From positions 33,038 through 97,037 of the forward strand of contig JBBELK010000483.1 of NCBI GenBank assembly GCA_037783545.1: DNA of 64,000 nucleotides, read 5' to 3'. The translations under genes were made by a program, and so were the position numbers. The notes beneath the pieces are model-generated. The model was given only the letters and a program-made list of their open reading frames with translations. It was not told where the DNA came from and did no database searches. The stretch's first letter is position 1. Every line of letters starts with the position of its first letter. This document shows, piece after piece, positions 39,368-50,472 of this stretch. The DNA is from Henricia sp. BOLD:AAB3569. Its lineage: Eukaryota > Echinodermata > Asteroidea > Spinulosida > Echinasteridae.

Positions 39368-41287
39368 ACTCGTACTTGTCCTTGTACAATTGTCCCTCCC
39401 TTTTCCCTCCCTAGGTTGTAGGAGCTAAATTGGGAGAAAATAAAACAGAAAACACATTTCAAATTACATGGTTTTGTGTCAGCAGTTAACCAAACAGGTA
39501 TTATCTCTTGACCTAAAATGGCCTGATTATAACACGATAAACAAACGATAGCCAGGTAATAAACACCACCGGTCGAGTCGGTACTATCCTTAACTTATAC
39601 CTGTACAAGTATATTGTGGCGCGCGCCCTCTCGCTGGGCGGTTGGTTTAACCTCTATATCACAAATATATTTATTAACCTCGTACAGGAATGAGCGGTTA
39701 TCCTTGCACAAGAGGGGATAATCTACTGAACAGTGGACCTAACCTAGGGGCTGTTCGTTTGGTGGAAATATACCACCACTTTGCGAAAGAGAGACGAATT
39801 ATTCAGTTACTAAGCAACCTTCAACCTCACGGAACCTACGGGGTCTAATAAGGCACACAGGGCAATGCAGTAATCCTCACAGGGTCTAATAAACCTCAGA
39901 CAGTCAATAGTTGCAGAGACAACAATCAATATGGTTTAATCCAGAATCACTGTTGTAATCAATAAATGTACACAGGCTTGCTTTTCTAATAATGCAGAGT
40001 AATGCAGCGTGATAAACCTCACGCATAAATCAACGTAAATGCAGTACAGGTAAACCTCACGGGTGATGGGTGGCTCTAATAAGCCTCACACGTGAATCAA
40101 CGTAAATGCAATACAGGTAAGCCTCATGGGTGATGGGTGGCTCTAATAAGCCTCACACATGAATCAACGTAAATGCAATACAGGTAAACCTCACGGGTGA
40201 TGGGTGGCTCTAATAAGCCTCACACGTGAATCAACGTAAATGCAATACAGGTAAACCACATTAGTACTCAATGTGCCAATAATCCTCACGGGCACGGTAA
40301 ACCTCGCACGACAAGAGGAAGCGAGCAGCCAACAATACAGTTTGGACTAGCCCCGGGCTAATAATTGACCCTCACGGGACCACAAGAGAAAGGGCAAAAT
40401 TTACGAGTACTATGTAGGCAATGCGACACAGGTCAAACTCAGCCGGCCTAACAGGCAAGCTCGCGTCAACCTAACTACCGCCCGTAGCCTACACCCAACC
40501 TACAAATTACCTCCTTTCTCACTCCCAGCCCCAAAATTGGTCAACCCCAAACTGAACAAATGGCTACTCACTTTACTCCTGCGCAAGTGCAAAACACTCA
40601 GTCGCTTACTCGAAGCTATCCTCAGCGACGGCTCCTCAAAGCTTCGACGCTATGCGGCACGATGTCTAACACCGACTTGGCGCTGTAGCTGTACGGTCTT
40701 CACAGACTGACTGTCAAGCTACCAACAGTTAACTTAGCTGCACTGTCGCTACACAGAATTCACACGCGAGGGTGTTCACAGCACGACGCTATACTACACA
40801 ACTGACTCACATGATTCTGGATCGCCCAGACATAGGCCAATGCGCGCTCGTGATTGGCTGCTGCGCGTCATGAATAATTAACTACTTAAACTTATACCAG
40901 TCCCTCCAGTTTCGTCACACAATAATACGGTGAAAACACACACAAATCGTTTGGCAAACGTACCCAAAACTCATGTTCCCTAGTAATATAACAAAATGCG
41001 GACATATCACTTACCCGACCAAGTATTTCTGATTCTTACAAAAGTGGGAAAACGATCCCTAATTTTGGACCCAGAAAAATGATTTTCCACTTCACGACGG
41101 AGAAATTAGCGTAAAAGTGCGCCCTCATTCGACGATGCCAGCACAGCTGCAACATGGCCGCCCCCAAATTTCGGTAAGAAATTTGTGAAAGGATATAACG
41201 AACTGGATACAAAACACGAACTTGGAACATTAACTTATGCGATATCTACAAGAAGCATGCATGCTGCGCGATACGATGCAGTCAGTT
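39368..41287. other. Noncoding region, may include 3' LTR of BEL/Pao-2
   Basis: This lies downstream of the broken BEL/Pao pol in its direction. A candidate LTR would run from TGTGGCGCGC (about 39616) to TTTCGTCACA (about 40920), TG to CA in the element direction, but no matching partner is found to the right of 47 kb, so this is a guess. It contains the 67-bp tandem repeat. No ORF is convincing. Confidence 0.3.
40034..40265 (+). repeat. 67-bp tandem repeat, 3.5 copies
   Basis: CGTAAATGCA recurs at 40034, 40101, 40168 and 40235, exactly 67 bp apart. Each unit contains AACCTCACGGGTGATGGGTG and CTAATAAGCCTCACACGTGA. Confidence 0.9.
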
Positions 41288-44200
41288 CTTGTCACAAGGC
41301 TCAGAAGGGATCTTGTTAAGCAAGGACTCAGTCGGACCAGGAGCGTCGTCCTCCTCATACTTAGCCAGCTTCACCAGTCGAGCTACTGGGCGTTTGTATT
41401 CCTTGTCCTTTACCTGGACATTGACAACCCTAACACGCTTGTCTTCACTGGGAAAGACCTGTGAAACAACGCCGACTGGCCACTGTGACCTTGGTAGCTG
41501 CAGAGGGTCTGGCTATCATAACGATCTCGCACTTCTTTAGGTTCGCTTCCTCCCGTTGCCACTTCTGGCGCTGGCGGGTCTGAAGCGCAGGAAGATAAGA
41601 CCTGATGAAGTGACGCCAGAACTGGTCAGCGAGCACCTGGCTGTGTCTCCAACTCCTGCGACCCTTCAGTTCGGCCTCATCGTAGATCACCATCGGCAGT
41701 GCGGGATCCCGTCGTCCCATTAGGAGCAAATTCGGGGTTACAGGGTCAATGTCGGATATTTCAGATGAGGCATAGCCGAGGGGCTTTGAATTCAAAATGC
41801 CCTCAACTTCTGCCAGAACAGTGCGCAAAACAGCTTCCGTTACTGTTCTGTCCTGGAGAACAGCACGAAGAGCACCTTTAGCAGACCTTACCTCACGTTC
41901 CCAAATGCCTCCGAAGTGGGGTGCATTCGGAGGGTTAAATTTGAACTTGACACGATATTGAGCGAGTCGTTGAACTAACTCAGGTTCCATGGACTTCAAG
42001 TCTGTCTCAATCTCTGTATTATCCCCTTTGAAATTGGTTCCACAGTCACTAAGCAGCTCAAATGGGACTCCTCGTCTAGAGGCGAAACGTCTGTAGTCCA
42101 TCAAGAAGTGGTCAGCATCCATGCTTTCCAGGAGGTCCAACTGTACTGCGCGGGTAGTCATGCACTTAAATACTAGTCCCCAGCGCTTCTCCTGTCTTCG
42201 CCCAATCCTGACACACAAAGGTCCAAAACAATCCATACCAGTAGAGTAAAACGGTGGCTTTCCCAAACGCAGTCGACACTCAGGGAGATCACCCACGCGG
42301 GGAACTTTTGGCTTCGCTCTCCAGCGACGGCATTCCTGACATGCACGGAGGACTCCTTTGACTACACTTCGTCCTCTCAGAATCCAAAATCTGCGGCGCA
42401 AATGAGCAAATACCTGCTCCGTACCAGCCTGGTGGTTGAAGTGAGCGTCTGCATCCCGGATCAGGAGTTTGGTGATTGGGTGATGTTGGTCAAGTACAAC
42501 TGGATTGGGCTCAAGCAAGAGTGCATCAGACTTGGCAATCTTTCGCAAACGCCCTCCCACTCGGATTAGCTTGTGCTGGTCAAGTTCAGGCGCCAGCTCT
42601 AAGAGGCGACTACCTCTGGGTACCTCCTTCTTGGATGACAGTGCAGCAACGTCATCCTTGAAAGTGACATCTTGGGCTTGTTGCAGAAGTAAGATCTCAA
42701 CTTTGCGAGATTGCTCCGGGGTTAGTACATCATATTGCAGTTCTTCTGGTAGATAACACTGCTTGCCAACGGCACTCAGTAACTGTGCCCAAGTTTCAAC
42801 GGTCGAAGGTTCTACCTTAACGCCAGGCGGAAAAGCAGTGAGGCCACAGAAGACACTTCTCAACTCACTTTGTTCCCCGGAGGAATCAGCGCGAGTCGCT
42901 GCCAAGATACTAGCACTCTCTGCTTGCCAGTTTTCTGGCGGATCAAGAAGCCATCGGGGACCCTCGGTCCATCTTGAACCCTCTCCTAATTTGCTGACTG
43001 GCAAGCCTCTAGATATATCATCTGCTGGGTTGTCTGAAGAAGATACATAGCGCCACTCCATTCCGTCCGTCAACGTTTGTATTTCAGCTATGCGAGTGCC
43101 CACAAACACTCGAAAGCGGGACGACTCGGACTGAATCCAGCTGAGCACCGTGGTAGAGTCACTCCACATCATGGTGTAATCAATCGAAAGCGTCAGTGCA
43201 CTGAGGACAACTTGGCTGAGCTGACCACCCAAGAGAGCTGCCATCAGCTCAAGACGCGGCATGGAGAAAAGACGCTTTGGCGCGACACGGCATTTGGCTG
43301 CCACAAAGCTCAGGAAGACCTGCTCTTGGCTACCAACTGTACAAAGATAGACAACTGTCCCGTACAGCTTTTCTGAGGCATCAGAAAAGACATGCAAAGA
43401 CCTCTTAGCTGTTGTGGTGTCAACCTGTGTTGGAACATAACACCGCGGTAGCCTAACCATGGGTACATGCTCCAACTCGGTGCACCATTCTTCCCATCTC
43501 TGCACCAGTCCGGGGTCGATTACTCTCTCATCCCAGTCTAATTTTTGCATCCACAAGTCGCGAACCAACAGCTTGGCCCGGGCAGTGAACGGTGCGATGT
43601 CGCCTAGCGGTTCGAACTGGCTGGCCAAGACCCTGAGGGCCGTACGCTTAGTCAGTACCTTGCTGTCTGGAACCTGAGCTGGGTGAAACAACTCGTCCTT
43701 CTTCCACTCCCAGCAGAGACCAAGTGCTGGCTCCGGTTCACCCTCTTGTAGACCAAGTGCCAGTGACTGTACCTGACGTGATGAGCATGCCCCCTTGGGA
43801 ATGTTTTGAAGGGCAGCCGGGTGACTGGTAGCATACTTCACCATCTGAAATCCTGCCTCTTGCAAGCACTGGCGTGTGCTTAAGACAAGTTGACGGGCTT
43901 GGCCATCTGTGTCTCTGCTAGCCAACTGGTTATCCACATATGTCTCTTGCTCTATAGTCTCCAGAACATGGGGGTACTGTTCTGCCCGATCCCTTGCAGC
44001 TTTCTGGAGGGCAAACGTCGCACAGCAAGGACTACATGCCGCCCCAAATGGTAGCACCAACCATTCGATGACAACCCATTTACCGAGCTGGTTATCATTC
44101 CACAGGAACCTGAACATGCCCCTCTCCTCCGGGGGTAGTCTAACCTGGTGGAACATAGCAGTCATGTCGCCGGACACTGCGACTCGACCCTGTCGGAAAC

Positions 44201-44350
44201 GCAAGAGAACATCCAAGAGTGACGGACCAAGATAGGACCTGCAAGTAACTCTTTGTTGAGGTTTTGACCCCCATACTCGAACGAGCAGTTGAAAACAAGA
44301 CGATACTTTCCACTGCTATGCACTACATGGCAGGGAATGTACCAAACCAA
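41288..44350 (-). pseudogene. BEL/Pao-2 RT-RNase H-integrase, frameshifted
   Basis: The main frame 44216-41445 runs from RT through integrase. RT has GDMTAMFHQV and TYVDNQLAS (YVDN at 43940-43929, where the BEL-1 protein has YVDD). RNase H has FSDAS and WSDS. Integrase has an HFNHQAG zinc part with CQECRRW, and DDE residues in STGMDCFG, SDCGTNF and GGIWERE. The frame then shifts near 41510 and the last 70 or so codons (VSQVFPSEDKRVR onward) continue in another frame to a stop near 41287. At the other end the RT start (44350-44162) is out of frame with the main part. The second acidic RT residue is Asn; I recall YVDN variants in some animal Pao elements, so this need not be inactivating by itself. 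Confidence 0.87.
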
Positions 44351-46257
44351 CCCCGTTGCTGGTCTGCAGACAAGGCATCCACGGGCCCAAGCACTCTAAC
44401 ATGGCCATCGTCTTGGAGTTTTTGGATGTAGGACTTACAGTAGTCAGCCAAATCCGGGTTTCGTTCGATTTTCCGTTGGTTTGAGCGAGCCAATGCTAGC
44501 ACAGCCAGTGGAAGATTAGAAGGCCTTCTGTAATTTGGTCTCCAGAGGAGTGGGGTCTGTATTCGTTGGACACCATCCACCTCAACAAGTTTGGTGTCTT
44601 CTTCAAGAAGTTTGATTGCAAACTTGTCGGTTCTGAAACGAGTCGCCAGTTTCTCATTGACATGCGGTAGCTTGTCAATCGTCATAAACTGCTCCATCAT
44701 TTGGTGCAACTGCTGGTCCGGTTGCTGCACGGTGCATGCAGTGCACAAAACTCCTTTGTGAGCCAACATCTTGCCTGGGATTTGCAAGCCTTGGTGACCA
44801 AGTACAGTCCAGCCAAACAATGTGTTGACGGCTACGGGAGAGCTGGACTTGGGGCCTGTGCGTGCTTCAGTGGAGAGTGTAAGCTCAACATGATCTGCAC
44901 CAATCAGAACTGACGGTTGGACCCTACAAGCTGAAAATAACGGTAGTCCCCTTAGGTGTGGCCACTTGCGCTGCAGTTGCTCTGCCGACACACTGTAGTC
45001 GATCAGCTGCACCTCTGGAGCTGTGAAGGCACACCGGATGGGATATTTCTCTTCATCTCCACGTGCTGAGACTTCGATGTTCACACATTTTCCTTTCCAG
45101 CTGGTATCACCCATCACCGTCGTAATGCAGATATTTTCATCCTGACCCTGAATGTTCAAATCACCTACAACTGACTGGAGAACCATGGTCCGCTCTGCAC
45201 ATTCATCCAACACACCATATGTGTCGACAGAACCTGCAGGTCCATGTACAGTCAGCGGTACAACCTTGATCAGCACTACAACCTTGATCAGCACGTCACG
45301 ATTATAATCCACTCGAGGATAAGACCCAACTGTTGAGCACAACACGGCATCTTTAACCGCAGCTTCTGTCAGATCGTGTAGGCTAGTACGATGGTCACCT
45401 TGACACTGTTTGCACTTCTTAGGGTAGATGCACTCCCGTTCGTGCTTCTTTGCACATTTTGTGCACCTTTGATTTGCTTTCAACCAACTAAGTTTCTGGT
45501 CTCGTGTTAGTCCTTGGAACTTCTGACATGTTTCAAGGTAGTGGCCAGACTCTTTCACTCGACAGTACAGACACGTGACTCTTTCAGGTGAAGCTTCTGT
45601 GGAGATGACGTTACTTGGAGCCTTTGTTGCATAATGGCTCTTGTTTTTACCCGAAGGTCCAGCAGACTGTGGTCCTGCGTGGGCCATGTATGATCTCGCA
45701 GGAGTTGGTTGGTTGGTTGGTTTTCTTTGCCAAGGGCCTTTCCAATGTGATGACTCTCGAACAGACTTGGTCTTGCTCGCCCTTTCCATTAGGATCAGAC
45801 TAGCTGGGCCTGTTTTCTTATCCAGAAAGTGTGAGAGGTTGTTTATGGTGTACTTCATTCCTCGGTTTTGCTCCCACATCTTGGCGAGAAACTCAGTGTG
45901 CAGCCTTTCTGGTAGTTTCTTAACCAACTCGGCAGCATAACGGTGATGCTTAAGCTCATCTTGAAAGCTTAATTTCTCAGCAGTTTCAACTGCAGCAGTT
46001 AGCTCATCAGAGAAGTCACGAAGACCAGACCAATCATTATGAGCCAGGACTGGCCGTGACTCAAGCTGGTCAAGCAGGCCTTGGATTATCCTCCCTGGAT
46101 CGCCAAATTGCTTATCAAACTGCTGCATTGTAGCTTTGTAGGCTCCATCCCCTAAGATGCAATTGCGGTCAGCGATAGCGAGTGGGCGCCCTCCAAGGTG
46201 ACTGCGTAAGTACACAAACTTAGTGGCTTCTGGCAGTTGGCTCATAGGGCCCTTCAT
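44323..46257 (-). CDS. BEL/Pao-2 gag-protease part
   Basis: 644 codons. The gag core (LPEATKFVYLRSHLGG, then LDQLESRP and LSHFLDKK) is followed by zinc motifs CLYCRVKESGHYLETC, CTKCAKKHERECIYPKKC and CKQCQGDHRTSLH. A protease-like region begins VDTYGVLDECAERT, which lacks a clear DSG or DDQS core, and the spacer includes LIGADHVEL. The end (YRRPSNLPLA to the last codon) is the N-terminal part of RT and runs into the next ORF after a frame change. The first in-frame Met (46257) is internal: the gag start lies upstream in another frame. Confidence 0.82.
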   Translation of the reverse strand: MKGPMSQLPEATKFVYLRSHLGGRPLAIADRNCILGDGAYKATMQQFDKQFGDPGRIIQGLLDQLESRPVLAHNDWSGLRDFSDELTAAVETAEKLSFQDELKHHRYAAELVKKLPERLHTEFLAKMWEQNRGMKYTINNLSHFLDKKTGPASLILMERASKTKSVRESSHWKGPWQRKPTNQPTPARSYMAHAGPQSAGPSGKNKSHYATKAPSNVISTEASPERVTCLYCRVKESGHYLETCQKFQGLTRDQKLSWLKANQRCTKCAKKHERECIYPKKCKQCQGDHRTSLHDLTEAAVKDAVLCSTVGSYPRVDYNRDVLIKVVVLIKVVPLTVHGPAGSVDTYGVLDECAERTMVLQSVVGDLNIQGQDENICITTVMGDTSWKGKCVNIEVSARGDEEKYPIRCAFTAPEVQLIDYSVSAEQLQRKWPHLRGLPLFSACRVQPSVLIGADHVELTLSTEARTGPKSSSPVAVNTLFGWTVLGHQGLQIPGKMLAHKGVLCTACTVQQPDQQLHQMMEQFMTIDKLPHVNEKLATRFRTDKFAIKLLEEDTKLVEVDGVQRIQTPLLWRPNYRRPSNLPLAVLALARSNQRKIERNPDLADYCKSYIQKLQDDGHVRVLGPVDALSADQQRGWFGTFPAM

Positions 46258-47036
46258 GATGCTATCCCACAGTGACCTAAAGGTAACATACTGCTTACGT
46301 CATGCTCACTGTCAAACTTAGGGATGTCTAACTTAGGAAGACTGTCCCAGCTACCAAAGCCATAGCCTAACGGGCCTGTGAAAGCTGTCACAGGAACTTT
46401 ATTGGTATCAACAACTACTGGAGCTGGGGACATGTCTCCTGTTTTGGTGAGTCCCTTATGACAGCATGAACGTTTGTTACCACTGTTATTTTCTGGTGGT
46501 TTGTCATTAGTAGAACTTGACTCGCTTTGTTCTTCTCCGCTGGTAGCTTCTGCTTCACTGGTTGGTGGCTGTGAACTTGCATCATTTCCCCTGGGGTTCT
46601 GTCTCGAGGGGTTACTTCCTGATGAGTGCTTGCCGTCCAATCCTCGTGTTGCTGATATACCGCCGTCTGCTATTGGCTGGGAAACTGGTACACTGCTAAA
46701 TAAACGAGCTGTTGGAGAAGAGTGAACTAATACAGTATTAGGAATAAATGGAGACAGGTTTGGGTTTAAGCCCAGTGGCACAGAACTGACTGCATCCGCA
46801 CTCGCCGCGTTATGCAAGGCGTGACTTGGTGGCAGAGAACTAGCTACATATACGCTTGCCGCCCCATGCGAGACATAGGTTGGTGGCACAGAAGTAGCTA
46901 CGAACGGATTTGCCGCCGCGTGCGAAACGTGACTTGCCGGCACGAAACTAGCTACGTACGGATTTGCCGCCGCGTGCGAAACGTGACTTACCGGCACGAA
47001 ACTAGCTACGTACGGATTTGCTATAGGAGTGGCCAT
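46254..47036 (-). CDS. BEL/Pao-2 gag N-terminus with peptide repeats
   Basis: An open frame whose best start is ATG 47036-47034. Residues 1-100 are five or so copies of an 18-residue repeat of the type NPYVASFVPVSHVSHAAA (54-bp DNA repeat, 46800-47030). A Ser/Asn-rich low-complexity stretch follows, then LPKLDIPKFDSE, the usual entry to the gag core of these elements. It loses frame near 46290; the expected continuation (RSLWDSIMKG) is in the next frame. The function of the repeats is unknown. Confidence 0.6.
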   Translation of the reverse strand: MATPIANPYVASFVPVSHVSHAAANPYVASFVPASHVSHAAANPFVATSVPPTYVSHGAASVYVASSLPPSHALHNAASADAVSSVPLGLNPNLSPFIPNTVLVHSSPTARLFSSVPVSQPIADGGISATRGLDGKHSSGSNPSRQNPRGNDASSQPPTSEAEATSGEEQSESSSTNDKPPENNSGNKRSCCHKGLTKTGDMSPAPVVVDTNKVPVTAFTGPLGYGFGSWDSLPKLDIPKFDSEHDVSSMLPLGHCGIAS

Positions 47037-47096
47037 GCTGAGCGACAAAGGAGGCGCAGGCGCAGGCGCAGGCTTATTGGCATGATTTACTGAGAA

Positions 47097-47286
47097 TATA
47101 CTGTTCGTCACTCATGTTAAGTTATAACCACGTATAAGGAAGAAAAAGCTGAAAAACGAGACATTTCAACACGCGAGCATGCACAATCGTATGCGCGCGT
47201 GCAGGCATGACCGGAGTTTAGGAATTCTTGACCTTTGACATTACCCACAACCCTTTGCGCGCATCGAAATGCCGAACTCGCTTATT
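47097..47286. repeat. Left arm of 190-bp palindrome with start codons
   Basis: Inverted copy of 47800-47989. The outer part carries ATGAGTGACGAACAGTATA reading left (ATG at 47115-47113) and the inner part carries ATGCCGAACTCGCTTATT reading right (ATG at 47269). The same inner 71 bp starts LINE-A at 49613-49683. GC- and CpG-rich words (GCGCGCGTGCAGGCATGAC) between the two ATGs suggest a bidirectional promoter. This is inference. Confidence 0.75.
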
Positions 47287-47799
47287 CTCCCATAGACTTT
47301 TTCATTTTCCAATGGAAGTGCCCTTTTTAAGTTCCAAAAGACGACTCCAAAAACAGAAATGGCAGTGCCCTAGTTTTCATTGACGAATTGAGTTGGGACT
47401 TGCATGGTGGACTCGGAACGATGTGGACGTGTTTTTCTAGGTGCTCTGAGCGCGCCATAATTTGAACTGCGTCACGAACATTTTTCCAATCTGCCTTACC
47501 TGCTTACTGCCAGACAACTTCTGTCCTTTACCATTGTTTACTGACGAGAAGATTATCAAAACCCATCTAAATTGGTAAGCAATATCAGGAAATCAAGAGG
47601 CATTTTTCAGATTGTATTTATTGTGCACATATACTGATATACTAGACAATATACTATAGTATTTTACTATACACCAGGCCCTCTTCGGCCAGAAAATGGC
47701 CGATGATGGCATAGAATCAGACACCTCCCGGTATCAACTTTCGCAGTCTACTCCCATGGATAGCCAAGTAAACTACGACAAGGAATGTCCACGCTCCAC

Positions 47800-47989
47800 A
47801 ATAAGCGAGTTCGGCATTTCGATGCGCGCAAAGGGTTGTGGGTAATGTCAAAGCTCAAGAGTTCCTAAACTACAGTCATGCCTGCACGCGCGCATACGAT
47901 TGTGCATGCTCGCGTGTTGAAATGTCTCGTTTTTCAGCTTTTTCTTCCTTATACGTGGTTATAACTTAACATGAGTGACGAACAGTATA
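47800..47989. repeat. Right arm of 190-bp palindrome with start codons
   Basis: Partner of 47097-47286, spaced by 513 bp. The outward ATG (47971) opens the SAP-like reading frame; the inward ATG is at 47817-47815 on the minus strand. In the spacer another short open frame starts MADDGIESDTSRYQLSQST (47695) and reads into this arm. Confidence 0.75.
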
Positions 47990-48474
47990 AGAACTTCTGT
48001 TTTGATGATTTTCTGCGTTGGAAAGTTGAGGCTTTGAAGAGATTTTTGGCGGATAGACTAGAGGACTGAAACGAACAGGACGGAAAGAAGAACTTGCAGC
48101 ATTAGCCTTTGCTGCTGCAACACAGTTGAATGCCGTACCTGTTCTTCCAAGTGCTAGCGAGGAGAAGCAGTTGCATGCTCACAGTATCGGCAACTTCTGA
48201 AATATGGGGACTCCTTTTTGTCAGATCCCTTGAATGATTTGCCTGAAGGATGGCAAGGAGAAGCCAAAGGTGTAATGAACTGGCCTCCAACGAGTTATGT
48301 TGAACTTGCAAATCATTTGCTGATTCCAGCTCACAAAACCATTATTTTCAAGAATCTACACTTCTCGTCCATTCTCCTTGACAGAATGAACCATATAAGT
48401 CATGAAAATGTTGAACAAAGGCTGGTTTTGTATTTGAGACGAGTGTGGTATTCGAAATATTTGCCAATAAACTA
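47971..48474 (+). pseudogene. SAP-like gene start, frameshifted
   Basis: It begins ATGAGTGACGAACAG inside the palindrome arm. Residues 10-45 resemble a SAP DNA-binding helix pair (FLRWKVEALKRFLADR, then in the next frame GLKRTGRKEELAALAF). A third frame gives DPLNDLPEGWQGE and MNWPPTSYVELANHLL, a block I associate with metazoan genes that continue into YqaJ-type or SWIM zinc-finger regions; that part is not present here. Two frameshifts within 250 bp show it is not functional. The trailing frame ends at 48474. Confidence 0.4.
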
Positions 48475-49612
48475 AAGCCAAGGCCACTACAATATTGTTA
48501 TAGACAATATTTTTTATAGACGTTTTCTTTGGCAACACTAATAATAATAAATAATAAAGATCTTTGGTATGCTTTGGAAAGACTACCTTTTTTCTTAATT
48601 ATAACTCATAAATCTGACAATAAATAAGTTCGGATTTATCAAAACAAAGGAAGTTGCCACTGCACTTAAGGTGAAGGGTTTAACTGTACATACTTTTATT
48701 GCCAATTTATGCTACTTGAGTGAACTTGTACAAAAGACAAACTGCATCATGCCTGTGCAAGAGACAAAATAAATTTAAACAATCTCTGCGGGAAAAACTT
48801 TAATTTGATGATAAACTCAAAATTAAGAGTGGAAAATGTCACAATTTTTCAAAGGAAAAACCTTTAAAGACCATTTGATAGTTTTTCAAAGCTTTGGTTT
48901 GGTGAGAAATGTGCATGGGTCCCAGTGCGTGTACGTGTCCGTGCATGATAATATTTCTTACATGTGTGCAGCTGTCATTACAAAAAAGGAGGAAAATGCA
49001 AATAATCTTCATCTTTGTAGGCCTAAAGTATTATTTAAAAAAATTATCAGATAGGTGAGGAAACAAAAAAGAGGCAATCGGCTGATTAGCTGAAAAGTTG
49101 CATGCCTGTTCCGAGTTTCTGTTGAGGATCCCCAAATTTCTGCAAAAGTGCTGACAAAAATGTTTTTTTCATTCACATTTTCAAGGTCTAAATTCACTTT
49201 AAAAAGTAAAGGTTGCCATCTGATAAAGCTTATAGTCACTCCCAAATCATTCGCGAAAACAGCTGTATGTAGTGTATACAGACAAATATGCACAAATATT
49301 TATCCACGTCTCTGGACCATGGAGGATAAAAACACATTTCTTCCTCCATGTCTGGACCGAGCTAATAAAGCAGGGTTCTTCGCGTTATTAAATCAATGTC
49401 AACGAGTCGCGAAAAGTCGGTCTGTTTTATCGTGGTTTATCCGGCTTATTGCGCATTCCAGGATCGGGTAATGCTGCAGAAACACTTTCGGTAGTATAAA
49501 ACAAAACAATAATGCTGATAATTTAGGTCTTGCCTTATTCTGTTATCTTAGGGAGCATTTATAAGACCGCAGTCCATCGTGTCCGCATAGCAATAACACA
49601 GTCAGAAGCGAA
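48475..49612. other. AT-rich noncoding region
   Basis: Contains a short AATAAT-type microsatellite near 48539-48557. No ORF is convincing and I see no terminal repeats. Confidence 0.5.
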
Positions 49613-50472
49613 AGTTAGGAACTCTTGACCTTTGACATTACCCACAATCCTTTGCGCGCATCGAAATGCCGAACTCGCTTATTGATAGATTAATCAGCCA
49701 GGCTCAAGATAGTTCTCAACCCTCCCAGTCCCAGCCCCAGAAAAGTAGAAAACGCTCAAAACCAAGCATATCGTACAATGAAGTATACTCCGACTCTGAG
49801 CAAGATAATCACCACTCTAAACGTCGCAACACCCAAACTACTCAAGCCAGCCAGCCTACCCTCGTTATCATCAACTCCCCCGACATCAAGCTAGCCAAGG
49901 TCAGCCCTATCAAGATAGCTAAAGCCCTCAATAGCCTTGGTAAAGACCTCGTCAAAAGTGTCACTAAAAATAACCAGGGTGGTATAACGGTAAAATGCCA
50001 TACTCCAGGCCAAGCCAGAAAACTCAAATCAATATCTCAACTTGACCAGTGGACCGTAACAACAGAATTCGCCAAATCCGAAACTCAAAGCAAGGGGGTC
50101 ATAACTGGTATCCCGATAGACATTCCAGATGACGACATATTGCAATCATGTAAACGCTATGGTGTAATGGAGGTGAGACGCTTAATGTGCAAGAGAGAGG
50201 GACAACTGGAAAAAAGTCTTTCAACTTGCCTTACCTTCAACACTCCCAACCTCCCAGATGAGATACAGATTGGATATGAGATGTTTGCTATCAAACCATA
50301 TATTCCCCGTATAATAAGATGCTTCAACTGCCAACGGCTAGGCCATACCGCAACAAACTGCCGCAGCTCCACTCGATGTGTAAGATGTGGAGGCTCTCAT
50401 ACCTATGATCAGTGTCATCAAAGAGATAAGGTCAGATGTTGTCGATGTGGGGAAGACCACTCGTCTGCATAT

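Noticed and set aside
39616..40920. 3' LTR of the second BEL/Pao element
   Set aside because: TG and CA ends can be proposed, but there is no partner LTR on the other side and no clear purine tract; kept only as a low-confidence remark.
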